NCBI GenBank assembly: GCA_019247515.1
Contig: JAFAOS010000573.1
Span: 1 to 32,449 of the forward strand
Source: Chloroflexota bacterium
GTDB taxonomy: Bacteria > Chloroflexota > UBA6077 > CF-72
Length of the DNA stretch: 32,449 bases
Direction of reading: 5' to 3'
Below the pieces are notes generated by a model. That model made no database searches. It saw only the letters and a program-made list of their open reading frames with translations, and was not told the origin of the DNA. The translations under genes were made by a program, and so were the position numbers. Shown in pieces: positions 8,720 to 18,266 of the stretch. Numbering within the stretch: position 1 is the stretch's first letter; every line of letters begins with the position of its first letter.

Positions 8720-11700
8720 ATGCCTGGTACGGACCTCGGCTACTACCGATTTCCGTCGCTCCACGGCGAGGACGTCGTGTTCGTTTGCGAAGATGACCTG
8801 TGGCGTGTCGGCGCCGCGGGCGGGCTCGCCTATCGGCTGACCGCCGGCGTCGGCGAGGCGAGTCGGCCGCGCTTTTCGCCCGATGGCGCGCAGATCGCGT
8901 TCGTCGGCCGTGAAGAAGGCCCCAGCGAGGTGTACGTCATGCCCGCCGCGGGCGGCCCGGCGCGCCGCCTGACGTATGACGGCAGCCCCGGCTGTGCCGT
9001 CGCCGGCTGGTCGCCGGACGGCCAGCGCATTCTGTACGCAACCGCCGCGGGACAGCCGTTCGCCCGCGAGTTCTGGCTGCGCGAAGTGGACGCCAGCGGA
9101 CCGGTGCAGCCGTCGCGCCAGTTACCGTGGGGACCGGCCAGCGCGGTAGCGCATGGTCCGCATGGCGGGGTGGTGATCGGCCGCAACACGGTGCGCGATC
9201 CCGCCCACTGGAAACGCTATCGAGGCGGCACGGCGGGGACGCTCTGGATCGACAGCCAGGGCACAGGCGAGTTCCGACCCCTGATCCAGCTCGACGGCAA
9301 CCTCTCGAGCCCGTGCTGGGTTGGCGATCGCGTGTACTTCCTGTCGGACCACGAGGGCTACGGCAACGTGTACTCGACGACGCTGGCGGGCGACGACCTG
9401 CGGCGGCACACTGACCACGAGGACTACTACGCGCGCAACCTCGCCACGGATGGAGCGCGCCTGGTCTATCACGCGGGCGCCGACGTGTTCGTGCTCGACC
9501 CCGCCCGAGATGCCGCCACGCGACTGGACATCCGACTCAGCAGCTCGAGGACGCAACGCAACCGGCGCTTCGTCTCGACTTCGCGTTTCCTGCACAGCGC
9601 CGCGCTCAGCCCGGATGGCACCGGACTCGCGATCAGCTCGCGTGGCAAGGCGTTCACCTTCCACAACTGGGAGGGCGCCGTCTCGCAACACGGCGAGCCC
9701 GACGGCGTGCGCTACCGGCTGTTGACCTGGTTGAACGACCACAAGCGGCTGATCGCGGCGGCGTCTGATGGTGAAAGCGAGCGCGAAGTCCTGACGGTCA
9801 TGACCGCGGACGGCTCGGCGCAGCCTCAGACGCTCGACGATCTGGATGTGGGCCGCGTGGTCGATCTGGAAGTCGCCCCGACCGGCCAGAGCGTGGCGCT
9901 CGCCAACCACCGCAACGAGCTGCTCGTGCTGAACCTGGACGGTGAGACGCCAGCGCTGCGCGAGCTGGATCGCAGCCCGTTTGGACGAATCGAGGGCATG
10001 GCGTGGTCCTTCGACAGCCGCTGGCTGGCGTACGGCTTCGCGAACACGCCCCAGACCATGGCCATCAAGCTGGCGCAACTGGAGACTGGCGACACGACGC
10101 AGGTCACCAATCCCACGCTGCGTGACCGGCACCCGGCGTTCGACCCCGAGGGCAAGTACCTGTACTTCATCGGTCAGCGCGACTACGACCCCGTGTATGA
10201 CGAATTGCAGTTCGACCTGGGCTTTCCCAAAGGCTCGCGGCCGTTTGCGATCACACTCCGCAAAGACCTGTCGAATCCGTTCGTGCCGCGGCCCAAAGCG
10301 CCCGAGAGCCAGGAGGTCGCCGCGCTGAAGAAGGCCGAATCCGAAGAAGAGCCACCAGCGCCGCCGCGCATCGAGATCGACCTGGACGGCATCCAGGATC
10401 GTGCCGTGGTGTTCCCCGTGCGCGAGGCGCGCTACGGCCGAATCGAAGGCATCAAAGGCAAGGCCCTGTTCTCCAGCTACCCGATCGAGGGCGCCCGATC
10501 TCGGCGGCGGGATGACGAGGAGCGTTCGGCGCGCGGCACGCTCGAGTCCTACGAGTTCGAGACGCAAAAGCAGGAGCGGCTGGTGGATGGCCTGTCGAGC
10601 TTCTCGATCGGGCGCGACGGCAAGACGCTCCTGTACCAGTCTGGCGAACGGCTGCGGGTGCTCAAAGCCGGCGAGAAGGCCTCCGACAAAAAAGACGAGA
10701 AGCCCGGCCGAGAAAGCGGTTGGATCGATCTCGGACGTGTCAAAGTCTCGATCCAGCCGGCCGCCGAATGGAAGCAGATGTTCCAGGAAGCGTGGCGACT
10801 GCAACGCGAGCAATTCTGGACGGCGGACCTGTCCGGGATCGACTGGGGCGCGGTACACGGCCTGTATGAGCCGCTGGTCGATCGCGTTACGACGCGCTCC
10901 GAGTTCTCGGACTTACTGTGGGAAGTCCAGGGTGAGCTTGGAACCTCACACGCCTACGAGATGGGTGGCGAGTACCGCTCGGGACCCAATTATCGCCAGG
11001 GATTTCTCGGTGTGGACTGGACGTTCGACGCGGAGGCGCGTGCGTATCGCATCGCGCGCATCGTGCGCGGCGACACCTGGGACGCCGACGCGAGCTCACC
11101 GCTGCTGGGCCCAGGCGTGAACGTCGCGGAAGGCGACCTCGTGCTGGCGATCAACGGGCAGCCGCTGGGACCCGACGTCACACCCGCGCAGCGCCTCGTC
11201 AATCAGGCCGGCAACGAAGTGCTGCTCACCGTTCGACGCGCGGACGAGGCGGAGCCGCGCACCGTGACCGTCAAGGCGCTCGCGGACGAGCGGCCGGCGC
11301 GCTATCGCGACTGGGTGGAAGCCAATCGGCGCAAGGTCCACGCCGCGACGGAGGAGCGTGTCGGCTACATCCACGTGCCGGACATGGGACCGGAGGGCTA
11401 TGCGGAGTTCCACCGCGCGTTTCTGGTCGAGTTCGACCGCGACGCGCTCATTCTCGACGTGCGCGTCAACGGCGGCGGGCACGTCTCGGGGCTGCTCCTG
11501 GAGAAGCTGGCGCGCAAACGCGTTGGCTACGACTTTCCGCGCTGGGCGACGCCCAGACCCTATCCCGACGAATCACCGACCGGCCCGATGGTGGCGCTGA
11601 CCAACGAGCTGGCGGGCTCGGACGGCGACATCTTCTCGCACACGTTCAAGTTGATGAAGCTCGGTCCGCTGGTCGGCAAGCGCACGTGGGGCGGCGTCAT

Positions 11701-12061
11701 CGGCATCTGGCCGCGGCACCGCCTGGTCGACGGCACGGTCACCACCCAGCCCGAGTTCTCCTTCTTTTTCGACGACGTCGGCTGGCAGGTGGAGAACTAC
11801 GGCACCGATCCCGATATCGAGGTCGACAACGCCCCCCAGGACTACGCCCGCGGTGCCGATCCACAGCTTGATCGCGCGATTCAGGCTGCCCAGGACGAGC
11901 TGGCGAAGCGGCCGCCACACCGTCCGCGGCCAACGGATCGACCGGTGCGGGTCGCGCCTCGGCTCGGGCCGAGGGCGCCAACGCGTAGTCCGACGACAAC
12001 GAGCGCCACGTCGCCAGCACGTGAACCCGCGGGTACCCCGAGTGGTGACGCTTCCGAATGA
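8720..12061 (+). CDS. Tricorn protease homologue (S41 family)
   Basis: A 1113-residue tricorn-type serine protease, a cytosolic enzyme thought to trim peptides released by larger proteases. The order is: N-terminal beta-propeller repeats (LTYDGSPG / SPDGQRI-type WD-like blades), a second propeller to about residue 680, a helical domain, a PDZ domain near 750-850, and the C-terminal S41 catalytic domain. The catalytic set can be placed against Thermoplasma tricorn: S743-H744 (GTSHAYE), nucleophile S967 with D968 (LAGSDGD) and E1025 ([10 protein letters not shown]). The last two are offset by two from the archaeal S965 and E1023. No signal peptide is visible. The last 30 or so residues are Pro/Thr/Ser-rich beyond the usual family end. 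The ATG at 8720 has only a weak SD. Tricorn is common in Chloroflexota and actinobacteria as well as archaea. Confidence 0.93.
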   Translation: MPGTDLGYYRFPSLHGEDVVFVCEDDLWRVGAAGGLAYRLTAGVGEASRPRFSPDGAQIAFVGREEGPSEVYVMPAAGGPARRLTYDGSPGCAVAGWSPDGQRILYATAAGQPFAREFWLREVDASGPVQPSRQLPWGPASAVAHGPHGGVVIGRNTVRDPAHWKRYRGGTAGTLWIDSQGTGEFRPLIQLDGNLSSPCWVGDRVYFLSDHEGYGNVYSTTLAGDDLRRHTDHEDYYARNLATDGARLVYHAGADVFVLDPARDAATRLDIRLSSSRTQRNRRFVSTSRFLHSAALSPDGTGLAISSRGKAFTFHNWEGAVSQHGEPDGVRYRLLTWLNDHKRLIAAASDGESEREVLTVMTADGSAQPQTLDDLDVGRVVDLEVAPTGQSVALANHRNELLVLNLDGETPALRELDRSPFGRIEGMAWSFDSRWLAYGFANTPQTMAIKLAQLETGDTTQVTNPTLRDRHPAFDPEGKYLYFIGQRDYDPVYDELQFDLGFPKGSRPFAITLRKDLSNPFVPRPKAPESQEVAALKKAESEEEPPAPPRIEIDLDGIQDRAVVFPVREARYGRIEGIKGKALFSSYPIEGARSRRRDDEERSARGTLESYEFETQKQERLVDGLSSFSIGRDGKTLLYQSGERLRVLKAGEKASDKKDEKPGRESGWIDLGRVKVSIQPAAEWKQMFQEAWRLQREQFWTADLSGIDWGAVHGLYEPLVDRVTTRSEFSDLLWEVQGELGTSHAYEMGGEYRSGPNYRQGFLGVDWTFDAEARAYRIARIVRGDTWDADASSPLLGPGVNVAEGDLVLAINGQPLGPDVTPAQRLVNQAGNEVLLTVRRADEAEPRTVTVKALADERPARYRDWVEANRRKVHAATEERVGYIHVPDMGPEGYAEFHRAFLVEFDRDALILDVRVNGGGHVSGLLLEKLARKRVGYDFPRWATPRPYPDESPTGPMVALTNELAGSDGDIFSHTFKLMKLGPLVGKRTWGGVIGIWPRHRLVDGTVTTQPEFSFFFDDVGWQVENYGTDPDIEVDNAPQDYARGADPQLDRAIQAAQDELAKRPPHRPRPTDRPVRVAPRLGPRAPTRSPTTTSATSPAREPAGTPSGDASE

Positions 12062-12080
12062 CATGACGGGGTGATCGGAC

Positions 12081-13271
12081 GTGTTGATTCGAGACCCGTG
12101 GCTCAGAGCGCTCTCGATCCTCGGGTGTGCGATCGCCGGCTTCTACCTGGCCAGTCTGCTGTGGCAGTTGATCGAGCAGTTCGGCGACATCATCCTGCTC
12201 TTCTTCCTGGCGTGGCTGGTCGCCTTCGTTCTCGAACCCGTCGTGGGCACGCTCGTGGACGGTCGGACGCCACGTCTGGCGGCAATCGGGATCACCTACT
12301 TCGCGTTGCTCGTGCTGTTCTCGCTGGCCGTGATCCTGCTGGTCCCGGCGCTGTCGCTGCAGGTGGTCGACGTTGCACAGAATCTGCCGAATTACGTTGA
12401 CCAGTCCACCGGGCTGCTCAACGGCGTCCAGTCGAGCGCCAACGAGTTCCTGACCAGCCACGGCAGCCCCGTGCTGGTCGACCTGAAGTCCGCCCTCGAC
12501 CCGCAAGAGCTGAGCCGACGCGCCGATGCGCTCGGTCCGCCCATTCTGACCAACGCGATCGGCCTGGCGACCGGCGCGGCCACCTTGCTGGTCGAGATGA
12601 TCATCATGCTGATCCTGTCGTTCTATTTCATGGTCGACGGGGCGCGACTCGCCGAGAGCCTGATCACGGCGCTGCCGCTGCGAGCGCAGGACGACGCGCG
12701 CTTCCTGGTCGCCAGCATCCACCACGCGTTCGCGGGCTTCTTGCGCGGGCAGTTGTTCCAGGCCTTCCTGGGCGGCATCGGGACCGGCCTGGTGATGTCG
12801 GTGCTGAAAGTGGATTACGCGCTGCTGTCGAGCGTGGTCGCAGCCGTGGTCCTGCTCATTCCGTTCCTCGGGCCAGTCCTGGCCGTGGTCGTGCCGGTCA
12901 CCATTGCGTTACTCACGCATCCGGACGTTGCCTTGATCCTGCTGATCGCGTTGGTGGCCCTGCAGCAGGTCATCTTCAACGTGCTTGGACCCCGCATTTT
13001 GAGCAACCAGATCGGTTTACACCCCCTGCTGGTATTCTTCGCCGTCCTGACCGGCGCGCGAGTCGCGGGTATCTGGGGAGCGATCTTCGGGGTGCCGATC
13101 GTGGCGGTGGCCATGACAATGATCTCGTTTTATCGCGCGAGTCGCGAGGAGCGCGCCGCGCGGCTGCTGGAACGTCTACCACCTGAAGAGCTGGTCTCGG
13201 TGGACGTGGGCCCGTCAGAGTCGGCCGGCGAGGCGCTGGTGTCGAGCGGAAAAGGAGTAGCTCGTTCGTGA
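12081..13271 (+). CDS. AI-2E/PerM family membrane protein
   Basis: A 396-residue polytopic membrane protein of the AI-2E transporter (PerM/YdiK/YhhQ-like) family. Two N-terminal hydrophobic helices (LSILGCAIAGFYLASLLW and DIILLFFLAWLVAFVLEPVV) are followed by a helix near 71-94. A soluble region follows, then a set of helices from about 170 to 350 with the family's FLRGQLFQAFLGGIGTG and FLGPVLAVVVPV blocks. The C-terminus (about 350-396) is hydrophilic. Members export small molecules or act as Na+/H+ antiporters in different species, so the substrate cannot be named. The GTG at 12081 is chosen because GGGGTGAT precedes it; a TTG one codon later is possible. The stop overlaps the galU start (GTGA). 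Confidence 0.85.
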   Translation: MLIRDPWLRALSILGCAIAGFYLASLLWQLIEQFGDIILLFFLAWLVAFVLEPVVGTLVDGRTPRLAAIGITYFALLVLFSLAVILLVPALSLQVVDVAQNLPNYVDQSTGLLNGVQSSANEFLTSHGSPVLVDLKSALDPQELSRRADALGPPILTNAIGLATGAATLLVEMIIMLILSFYFMVDGARLAESLITALPLRAQDDARFLVASIHHAFAGFLRGQLFQAFLGGIGTGLVMSVLKVDYALLSSVVAAVVLLIPFLGPVLAVVVPVTIALLTHPDVALILLIALVALQQVIFNVLGPRILSNQIGLHPLLVFFAVLTGARVAGIWGAIFGVPIVAVAMTMISFYRASREERAARLLERLPPEELVSVDVGPSESAGEALVSSGKGVARS

Positions 13272-14152
13272 GTCGAGTGCGAAAAGCCGTCATTCCGGCC
13301 GCTGGCCTGGGCACGCGGTTCCTGCCAGCCTCCAAGGCGGTTCCCAAGGAGATGCTGCCCATCGTCGACAAGCCGGTGATCCAGTACATCGTCGAACAGG
13401 CGGTGGCTGCCGGAATCGAAGAAGTCGTCATCGTCACCGCGTCGGCCAAGCGGGCCATCGAAGACCACTTCGATCGTTTCTTCGAGCTGGAGTATCGTCT
13501 GGAGGCGTCGGGCAAGCACGATCTGCTGGAGGAAGCCAGGCGGCCGGCGGAGATGGCTCGCTTCGTCATGGTCCGTCAGGGGTCGCCGCTTGGCAACGGA
13601 CACGCGGTGCTGCTCGCGAAAGAGGTCGTGGGCGACGAGCCATTTGCGATGTTGTGGGGCGACGACGTGGTGCTCGGCTCGCCGCCATTCGTCGCGCAGA
13701 TGATCGCGGCGCACGAGCGTACCGGCGGCTCGGTGGTCGGCGTCATGGCCGTCCCGCCGCAGGAGGCGGTCAAGTACGGCGTAGTGGAGGTTGCCGAGCG
13801 ACTGGACGATCGGCTGGTCAGGTGCTCACGGATTGTCGAGAAGCCGCCGCTCGACCAGGCGCCGTCCAACCTGGCGGCGGTCGCCGGGTACGTGCTGACG
13901 CCGGACATCTTCGAGTACCTCGAACAGACCGCCGTCGGCCAGAGTGGCGAGATCTGGCTGGCCGACGGCGTGCAGCAGATCGCCGCCAGAGGCAACCTGT
14001 ACGCGCTCGAATTCACCGGTCGCCGCTACGACGCGGGCAACAAACTGGAGTACTTGCAGGCGACGGTCGACCTGGCCCTGGATCGGCCGGACCTGGGGCC
14101 TGCGTTCAGAGCGTTCCTGGAGGAAAAGCTGCGGACGCCGGTGAGGCCGTAG
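13268..14152 (+). CDS. galU: UTP-glucose-1-phosphate uridylyltransferase
   Basis: A 294-residue GalU, making UDP-glucose from UTP and glucose-1-phosphate for polysaccharide and glycolipid synthesis. The nucleotide-binding loop GLGTRFLP (13-20) and the KAVPKEMLP block (23-31) are canonical. They are followed by VIQYIVEQAVAAGIEEVVIV, a GLGHA-like block here reading PLGNGHAVLLA, and WGDDVVLG. The C-terminal substrate region includes KYGVVE and the GRRYDAGNKLEYLQA block. The start is the GTG at 13268, overlapping the stop of the AI-2E-family gene by four bases, with AAGGAG about 10 bases upstream. Length matches the family. A weak hairpin plus T-run lies downstream at 14188-14207. Confidence 0.96.
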   Translation: MSRVRKAVIPAAGLGTRFLPASKAVPKEMLPIVDKPVIQYIVEQAVAAGIEEVVIVTASAKRAIEDHFDRFFELEYRLEASGKHDLLEEARRPAEMARFVMVRQGSPLGNGHAVLLAKEVVGDEPFAMLWGDDVVLGSPPFVAQMIAAHERTGGSVVGVMAVPPQEAVKYGVVEVAERLDDRLVRCSRIVEKPPLDQAPSNLAAVAGYVLTPDIFEYLEQTAVGQSGEIWLADGVQQIAARGNLYALEFTGRRYDAGNKLEYLQATVDLALDRPDLGPAFRAFLEEKLRTPVRP

Positions 14153-14187
14153 CGAACGCCCTCTCGGCTCGGATCCTGTCGGAAGAA

Positions 14188-14207
14188 TTTCCCTTCGGGA
14201 GGTTTTT
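14188..14207 (+). terminator. Possible intrinsic terminator after galU
   Basis: TTTCCC, a TTC loop and GGGAGG (with two G-T wobbles) form a short hairpin directly followed by TTTTT, 36 bases after the galU stop. The stem is short for a GC-rich genome, so this is tentative. Confidence 0.35.
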
Positions 14208-14268
14208 CGGTATCGCGGTGCCGCGTACGGTGCAGGGTTTCGGCACCGACGCGAGGTACTCGTCGTAC

Positions 14269-14417
14269 TGATTCCCGACGGGTTCGCGTCCTGACGGAAT
14301 TGAATCCCTCTATTGTTGATCCGACGGGATCCTCGGTAGGACGCGCCAGCTCACGGCAACGGAAGTGAATCCCTTTCATTTTTGATCCGACAGGGTCCTC
14401 GGTACGACGCGCCAGCT
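14269..14417. repeat. 65-bp tandem repeat with small hairpins between convergent galU and lhgO
   Basis: Two clear direct copies of about 51 bases, at 14301-14351 and 14366-14417, start TGAATCCCT and end GACGCGCCAGCT, with a period of 65. A third degenerate copy (TGATTCCCGACGGGTTCG) precedes them near 14269-14300. Each full copy has a small hairpin: GATCC-GACG-GGATC in the first and GATCC-GACA-GGGTC in the second. The A-to-G change in the second keeps a G-T pair. The rest of the 271-base gap (14153-14423) holds no gene. Confidence 0.7.
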
Positions 14418-14423
14418 GATAGC

Positions 14424-15641
14424 TCAGCTCGCCAGCCCGAACGTTTCCGACGCCGTGTCGGCGATCATCCGGCCGATCGCCAGAGACGAGGTGGCGCCCG
14501 GCGACGGCGCGTTGCGCACGTGAACGACCCGGTTGCCCTGGGTGTTGAACACGAAGTCGTCGACGAGCGAGCCGTCGGCGGCGAGCGCCTGCGCGCGCAC
14601 ACCGCTCGGACCCGGCAGCAGGTCGGCCAGGGTCAACTCCGGCACGTACACCTGGAGCGACTTCAAGAAGGCCTCCTTCGAGAAGTCGCGCACCATCTCC
14701 TGCCAGCCGGTCTGCCAGAACTTCGTCGCCAGCTTCTGAAAACCACGGAACGCCAGGGCCTCGCCCAGATCGCGCGGGTGCAGGTCGAGGCGTCGGTAGC
14801 CCTCGCGCGCGAACGCCAGAACCGCGTTGGGACCCAGCCACACCGAGCCGTCCTCGATGCGCCGGGTGAAGTGCACGCCCAGGAATGGGAACGACGGGTC
14901 GGGCACCGGGTAAATGAGATTCCGGGCGAGGTCGCGCCGATCCGGCCGCAGCACCCAGTAGTCGCCGCGGAACGGCACGATGCGCGGGTCGGGCGGTCCG
15001 CCGGTGAGACGCGCCACGCGGTCCGCCTGCAAGCCGGCACAGGCGATCACGTGCTGAGCTTCGATCTCGCCGGCGGTCGTCTCCAGGACGACGCGGCCGG
15101 GCCGGTCGGAGATCTTGTCGACGCCGTAGCCAGGCAGCACGTCGCCGCCAGCAGTCTGGACGTCGTCGGCGTACGCGCGGGTGACCTTCGAGTAGTCGAC
15201 GATCCCGGTGTTCGGCGACCACAGCGCCTTGACACCGACGCAGTGTGGCTCGATCTCGCGCAGGCGCTCGGGACCAATCATCTCCAGGCCCTGCACGCCG
15301 TTGGCCTGGCCGCGCTGCAGAAGGTTCTCGAGCCTGGGCAGCTCCTCGTCGTTGCTGGCGACGATGACCTTGCCGCACCGATCGGTGGGGATGCCTTTGG
15401 ACTCGCAATACTCGTACAGCTCGCGCTGACCCTGGACGCACAGCCTGGCCTTGAGCGAGCCAGGCGCGTAGTAGATGCCGGAGTGCAGGACGCCGCTGTT
15501 GTGGCCAGTCTGGTGCTGGCCCACGCTCGGCTCTTTGTCGAGGACGCCGAGCCGCAGGCGCGGAAAGCGACACAAAAGCTCGCGGCTGACGGCCAGGCCC
15601 AGGATGCCGGCTCCGATGACGACGACGTCGTAACTGCGCAC
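14424..15641 (-). CDS. lhgO: L-2-hydroxyglutarate oxidase
   Basis: A 405-residue FAD-dependent oxidoreductase of the DAO fold that oxidises L-2-hydroxyglutarate to 2-oxoglutarate. The dinucleotide-binding motif is at the N-terminus (VVIGAGILGLAVSREL, glycines 10, 12 and 15). It is followed by the diagnostic GQHQTGHNSGVLHSGIYY block (41-58) and PGSLKARLCVQG. The C-terminal region has VHFTRRIEDGSVWLGPNAV and GVRAQAL with FVFNTQGNRVVHVRNAPSPG. These separate LhgO from glycerol-3-phosphate dehydrogenases and other DAO members. The start is a GTG at 15641 that begins the first beta strand at the normal distance. The gene is convergent with galU and divergent from the aminotransferase at 15841, with a palindromic element between. 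Confidence 0.95.
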   Translation of the reverse strand: MRSYDVVVIGAGILGLAVSRELLCRFPRLRLGVLDKEPSVGQHQTGHNSGVLHSGIYYAPGSLKARLCVQGQRELYEYCESKGIPTDRCGKVIVASNDEELPRLENLLQRGQANGVQGLEMIGPERLREIEPHCVGVKALWSPNTGIVDYSKVTRAYADDVQTAGGDVLPGYGVDKISDRPGRVVLETTAGEIEAQHVIACAGLQADRVARLTGGPPDPRIVPFRGDYWVLRPDRRDLARNLIYPVPDPSFPFLGVHFTRRIEDGSVWLGPNAVLAFAREGYRRLDLHPRDLGEALAFRGFQKLATKFWQTGWQEMVRDFSKEAFLKSLQVYVPELTLADLLPGPSGVRAQALAADGSLVDDFVFNTQGNRVVHVRNAPSPGATSSLAIGRMIADTASETFGLAS

Positions 15642-15688
15642 GACCTAACGTTAGCGCAGCTTCATGTTACGAGCCATCGACAAAACCA

Positions 15689-15801
15689 CCTCTCCCTCTG
15701 GGAGAGGTCGCGCGAAGCGCGGGTGAGGGCTACTCATCGCGGCGCTACTCGGGCTCATACGTGGCCCTCACCCCGGCCCTTTCCCAGAGGGAGAGGGAGA
15801 G
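15689..15801. repeat. GC-rich palindromic repeat element, both arms present (MITE/REP-like)
   Basis: Left arm 15689-15730 contains CTCTCCCTCTGGGAGAG and GGGTGAGGGC. Right arm 15764-15801 is its inverted counterpart, with GCCCTCACCCC and CCCAGAGGGAGAGGG. About 33 bases separate the arms. The left arm is itself a hairpin (CCTCTCCC/GGGAGAGG). This resembles a widespread non-autonomous dispersed repeat seen in many GC-rich genomes. Related half-copies occur at 28101-28134 and 28766-28804. It fills most of the lhgO/aminotransferase divergent gap (15642-15840); no transposase is nearby. Confidence 0.8.
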
Positions 15802-15840
15802 GGAGCGCAGTGCGTTGGCTCGAAACGTACACTGGGGCGA

Positions 15841-17061
15841 ATGCGCCACCGTCTGGCAACCTGGCTGGTCGAAGGCCCCGAGTCGGCTACGGATCGGGCC
15901 CTGGCGAACCCGGCGGCGCTCGGACACGGCGCGGACCTGATCGGCTTTGGCGGCGGTCAGCCGGCGGTTGAGACGTACCCGTTGGACGCGCTGGAGCGCG
16001 CGTACGCTCAGGCCATCCGCGACAGCGGCGCGCGGACGTTGCCCTATGGTCCCACCCAGGGCTTGCCAGCCCTCCGCGAGCTGATCGCCGAGCGGCTTGC
16101 CGGCCGCGGCATCCACGCCGCGCCGGACAACATCGTCATCCTCACCGGCTCGGTCCAGGGCCTGCACATCGTCGGCCGCATCACGCTCGACCGCGGCGAC
16201 ACGATCGTGACCGAGGCGCCCACGTTCATGGGCGCCCTGGCCGCCTGGGAGCAGCAGCAGCCGCGCTATCTGTCGATTCCCGTCGACGAGCACGGCATGC
16301 GGGTGGAGCTTCTCCAGGAGGCGCTGACCCGACCCGATCAGCCGCACCCCGGGTTCGTCTACCTGCTGCCGACCTTTCAGAACCCGTCGGGCGTCTCACT
16401 GTCGCGTGAGCGACGCGTGGAACTGCTGGATGTCGCCCGTGAGCACAACCTTCTGATCATCGAGGACGACCCGTACGGCGAATTCTGGTTCGAAGGCGAG
16501 CGGGAGCCCATCCCGCCGCTCCGCTCGCTGCCCGGCTCGGAAGATCACGTCGTGTACGTCGGGACCTTCTCGAAGATCCTGGCCCCTGGCATTCGGCTCG
16601 CCTACGCGGTCGTCGATCCCCAGCTCGTCGCACCGATCCTCCGCTCCAAACGCGGCATCGACTTTCACACGGACACGCTGCTGCAGCAGGCCGTGGTGCA
16701 CCTCGCCCGCGATGTTGGCTTCGACCTCGACGCCCACGTTCGCAAAGGTCGGCAGCTGTACAGGGCGCGGCGCGACGCGATGCTCGACGCACTCGAGACC
16801 ACTTTCAACTCGGACACGCGCTGGACGCGGCCGGACGGCGGTTTCTTCATGTGGCTCGAGCTGCCGAAGGGCATGTCAGGCGACGCGGTGGCCAGCGCGG
16901 CGCTCGATCAGGGCGTCGCGGTGTTTCCCGGCTCGCTGTTCTTTGCCAACGGCGACGGCGGCGCCAACGGTCTGCGTCTGAGCTACTCGAACACCACGCC
17001 CGAGCGCATCCGCGAAGGTGTCGAGCGACTCAAACGCGGGGTGGCTGCCGCCAGCGCATGA
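15841..17061 (+). CDS. PLP-dependent aminotransferase, MocR/2-aminoadipate (LysN) type
   Basis: A 406-residue fold-type I class I/II aminotransferase without the N-terminal GntR helix-turn-helix seen in MocR regulators. Key blocks are LIGFGGGQPAVETYP near 33-47, YGPTQGLPALRELIAERL near 65-82, and TGSVQGLHIVGRI. The cofactor-pocket region is LLPTFQNPSGVSLSRERR, then IIEDDPYGEFWFEG with the pyridine-stacking Asp. The Schiff-base lysine is K245 (GTFSKILAPGIRLAY). C-terminal blocks are PDGGFFMWLELP and GLRLSYSN. The family includes 2-aminoadipate and branched or aromatic amino-acid transaminases, so the substrate is not assigned. The ATG at 15841 begins the usual N-terminus. The stop overlaps the ATG of the glycosyltransferase (ATGA). 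Confidence 0.9.
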   Translation: MRHRLATWLVEGPESATDRALANPAALGHGADLIGFGGGQPAVETYPLDALERAYAQAIRDSGARTLPYGPTQGLPALRELIAERLAGRGIHAAPDNIVILTGSVQGLHIVGRITLDRGDTIVTEAPTFMGALAAWEQQQPRYLSIPVDEHGMRVELLQEALTRPDQPHPGFVYLLPTFQNPSGVSLSRERRVELLDVAREHNLLIIEDDPYGEFWFEGEREPIPPLRSLPGSEDHVVYVGTFSKILAPGIRLAYAVVDPQLVAPILRSKRGIDFHTDTLLQQAVVHLARDVGFDLDAHVRKGRQLYRARRDAMLDALETTFNSDTRWTRPDGGFFMWLELPKGMSGDAVASAALDQGVAVFPGSLFFANGDGGANGLRLSYSNTTPERIREGVERLKRGVAAASA

Positions 17062-18254
17062 AGGCGCTGCTGCTCACCAACGAATACCCGCCGCACATCT
17101 ACGGCGGCGCAGGCGTGCACGTCGAGTTTTTGAGTCGGGAGCTGGCCAGGCTGATGGACGTGGAGGTGCGCTGCTTCGGCGACCAGCACGTCGACGACGG
17201 TCGGCTGCACGTGCGCGGCTACCCCGAGCCGAGCGGCATGACCGCACCCGACTATCTCAAGCCCGTCTTCGGGGCGATGTCGCGTGACCTGGCCTGGGCA
17301 GCTACGGCGCCTGACGCCGACGTCGTGCACTGCCACACGTGGTACAGCGATCTGGGCGGCGTGCTGATCCAGCAAGGCTACGGCCTGCCGCTGGTCGTGA
17401 CCGTCCACTCGCTCGAACCCCTGCGGCCCTGGAAGCGCGAGCAACTGCGCGGCGGGTACGACCTGACGTGCTGGGTCGAACAGACGGCGCTGGCGCGCGC
17501 GGACGCGGTGATCGCCGTCTCACATGGCACGCGCGCGGACATCCTGCGGGTCAGCCAGGCGGCGCCCGAGCGGGTACACGTCATTTACAACGGCATCGAC
17601 ACGGACATGTACCAACCCGTGTCGGACACCTCGGCCCTCGAGCAGTTCGGGATCGATCCCTCGCGGCCCATCGTGTTGTTCGTCGGCCGCATCACCCGAC
17701 AGAAGGGCATCGTCCATCTCGCGCGCGCGATTCCGTCAATTGATCGCCAGGCGCAAGTGGTGTTGCTCGCGGGCGCCCCCGACACTGGCGAGATCGCCGT
17801 CGAGATGCAGGAAGCCGTCGCCGTGGCGCGACGGCAGCACCCCGACGTGATCTGGATCGAAGAGATGCTCCCGCGTGCGCAGACAATCCAGATGTACAGC
17901 CACGCAACCGTGTTTTGCTGCCCGTCGATCTACGAACCGTTCGGGATCATCAACCTCGAAGCCATGGCGTGCGGCGCGCCGGTCGTGGCCAGCGCCGTGG
18001 GCGGCATCCCCGAGGTGGTCATCGACGGCGAGACCGGCGTGCTGGTGCCGCTCGCTCAGCACCAGGAGAGCCCGTTCGAGCCGCTCGATCCGCGCCAGTT
18101 CAGCGCGGACCTTGCCGCGGCGATCAATCGCGTGCTGAACGACGCCGGACTCCGCGAGCGTCTGATCCGCGCCGGGCGCGAGCGAGTTGAACGCGAGTTC
18201 GCGTGGTCGGCGATCGCCAGGCAAACCGCCGACCTGTACGCGCAATTGCTGTAG
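17058..18254 (+). CDS. glgA: GT4 glycosyltransferase, actinobacterial-type glycogen synthase
   Basis: A 398-residue retaining glycosyltransferase of family GT4 (GT-B fold). The start is the ATG at 17058 that overlaps the previous stop; the frame is open further upstream, but that part is a shadow of the aminotransferase. The N-terminus (LLTNEYPPHIYGGAGVHVEF, about 5-24) is typical of the Corynebacterium/Mycobacterium-type GlgA group. G210-R211 (VGRITRQKGI) open the donor domain. The EX7E pair is E293 and E301 (YEPFGIINLEAMACG). Relatives use ADP-glucose to make glycogen or maltose-1-phosphate, so a role in alpha-glucan storage is likely. Other GT4 activities cannot be excluded. No other glg gene lies in the window. 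Confidence 0.85.
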   Translation: MKALLLTNEYPPHIYGGAGVHVEFLSRELARLMDVEVRCFGDQHVDDGRLHVRGYPEPSGMTAPDYLKPVFGAMSRDLAWAATAPDADVVHCHTWYSDLGGVLIQQGYGLPLVVTVHSLEPLRPWKREQLRGGYDLTCWVEQTALARADAVIAVSHGTRADILRVSQAAPERVHVIYNGIDTDMYQPVSDTSALEQFGIDPSRPIVLFVGRITRQKGIVHLARAIPSIDRQAQVVLLAGAPDTGEIAVEMQEAVAVARRQHPDVIWIEEMLPRAQTIQMYSHATVFCCPSIYEPFGIINLEAMACGAPVVASAVGGIPEVVIDGETGVLVPLAQHQESPFEPLDPRQFSADLAAAINRVLNDAGLRERLIRAGRERVEREFAWSAIARQTADLYAQLL

Positions 18255-18266
18255 GCGGCTGGCGGC

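Noticed and set aside
6893..8764. Long minus-strand open frame opposite acnA
   Set aside because: It mirrors the strongly conserved acnA, is Arg/His/Asp-rich and shows no domain.
9122..10858. Long minus-strand open frame opposite the tricorn gene
   Set aside because: Antisense shadow of a well-supported gene with no recognisable motifs.
14026..15573. Minus-strand 515-codon frame overlapping lhgO and the 14.3-kb repeats
   Set aside because: Out of frame with lhgO, Arg/Ala-rich, and its repeated ELARxTEDPVGS peptide merely reflects the DNA repeat.
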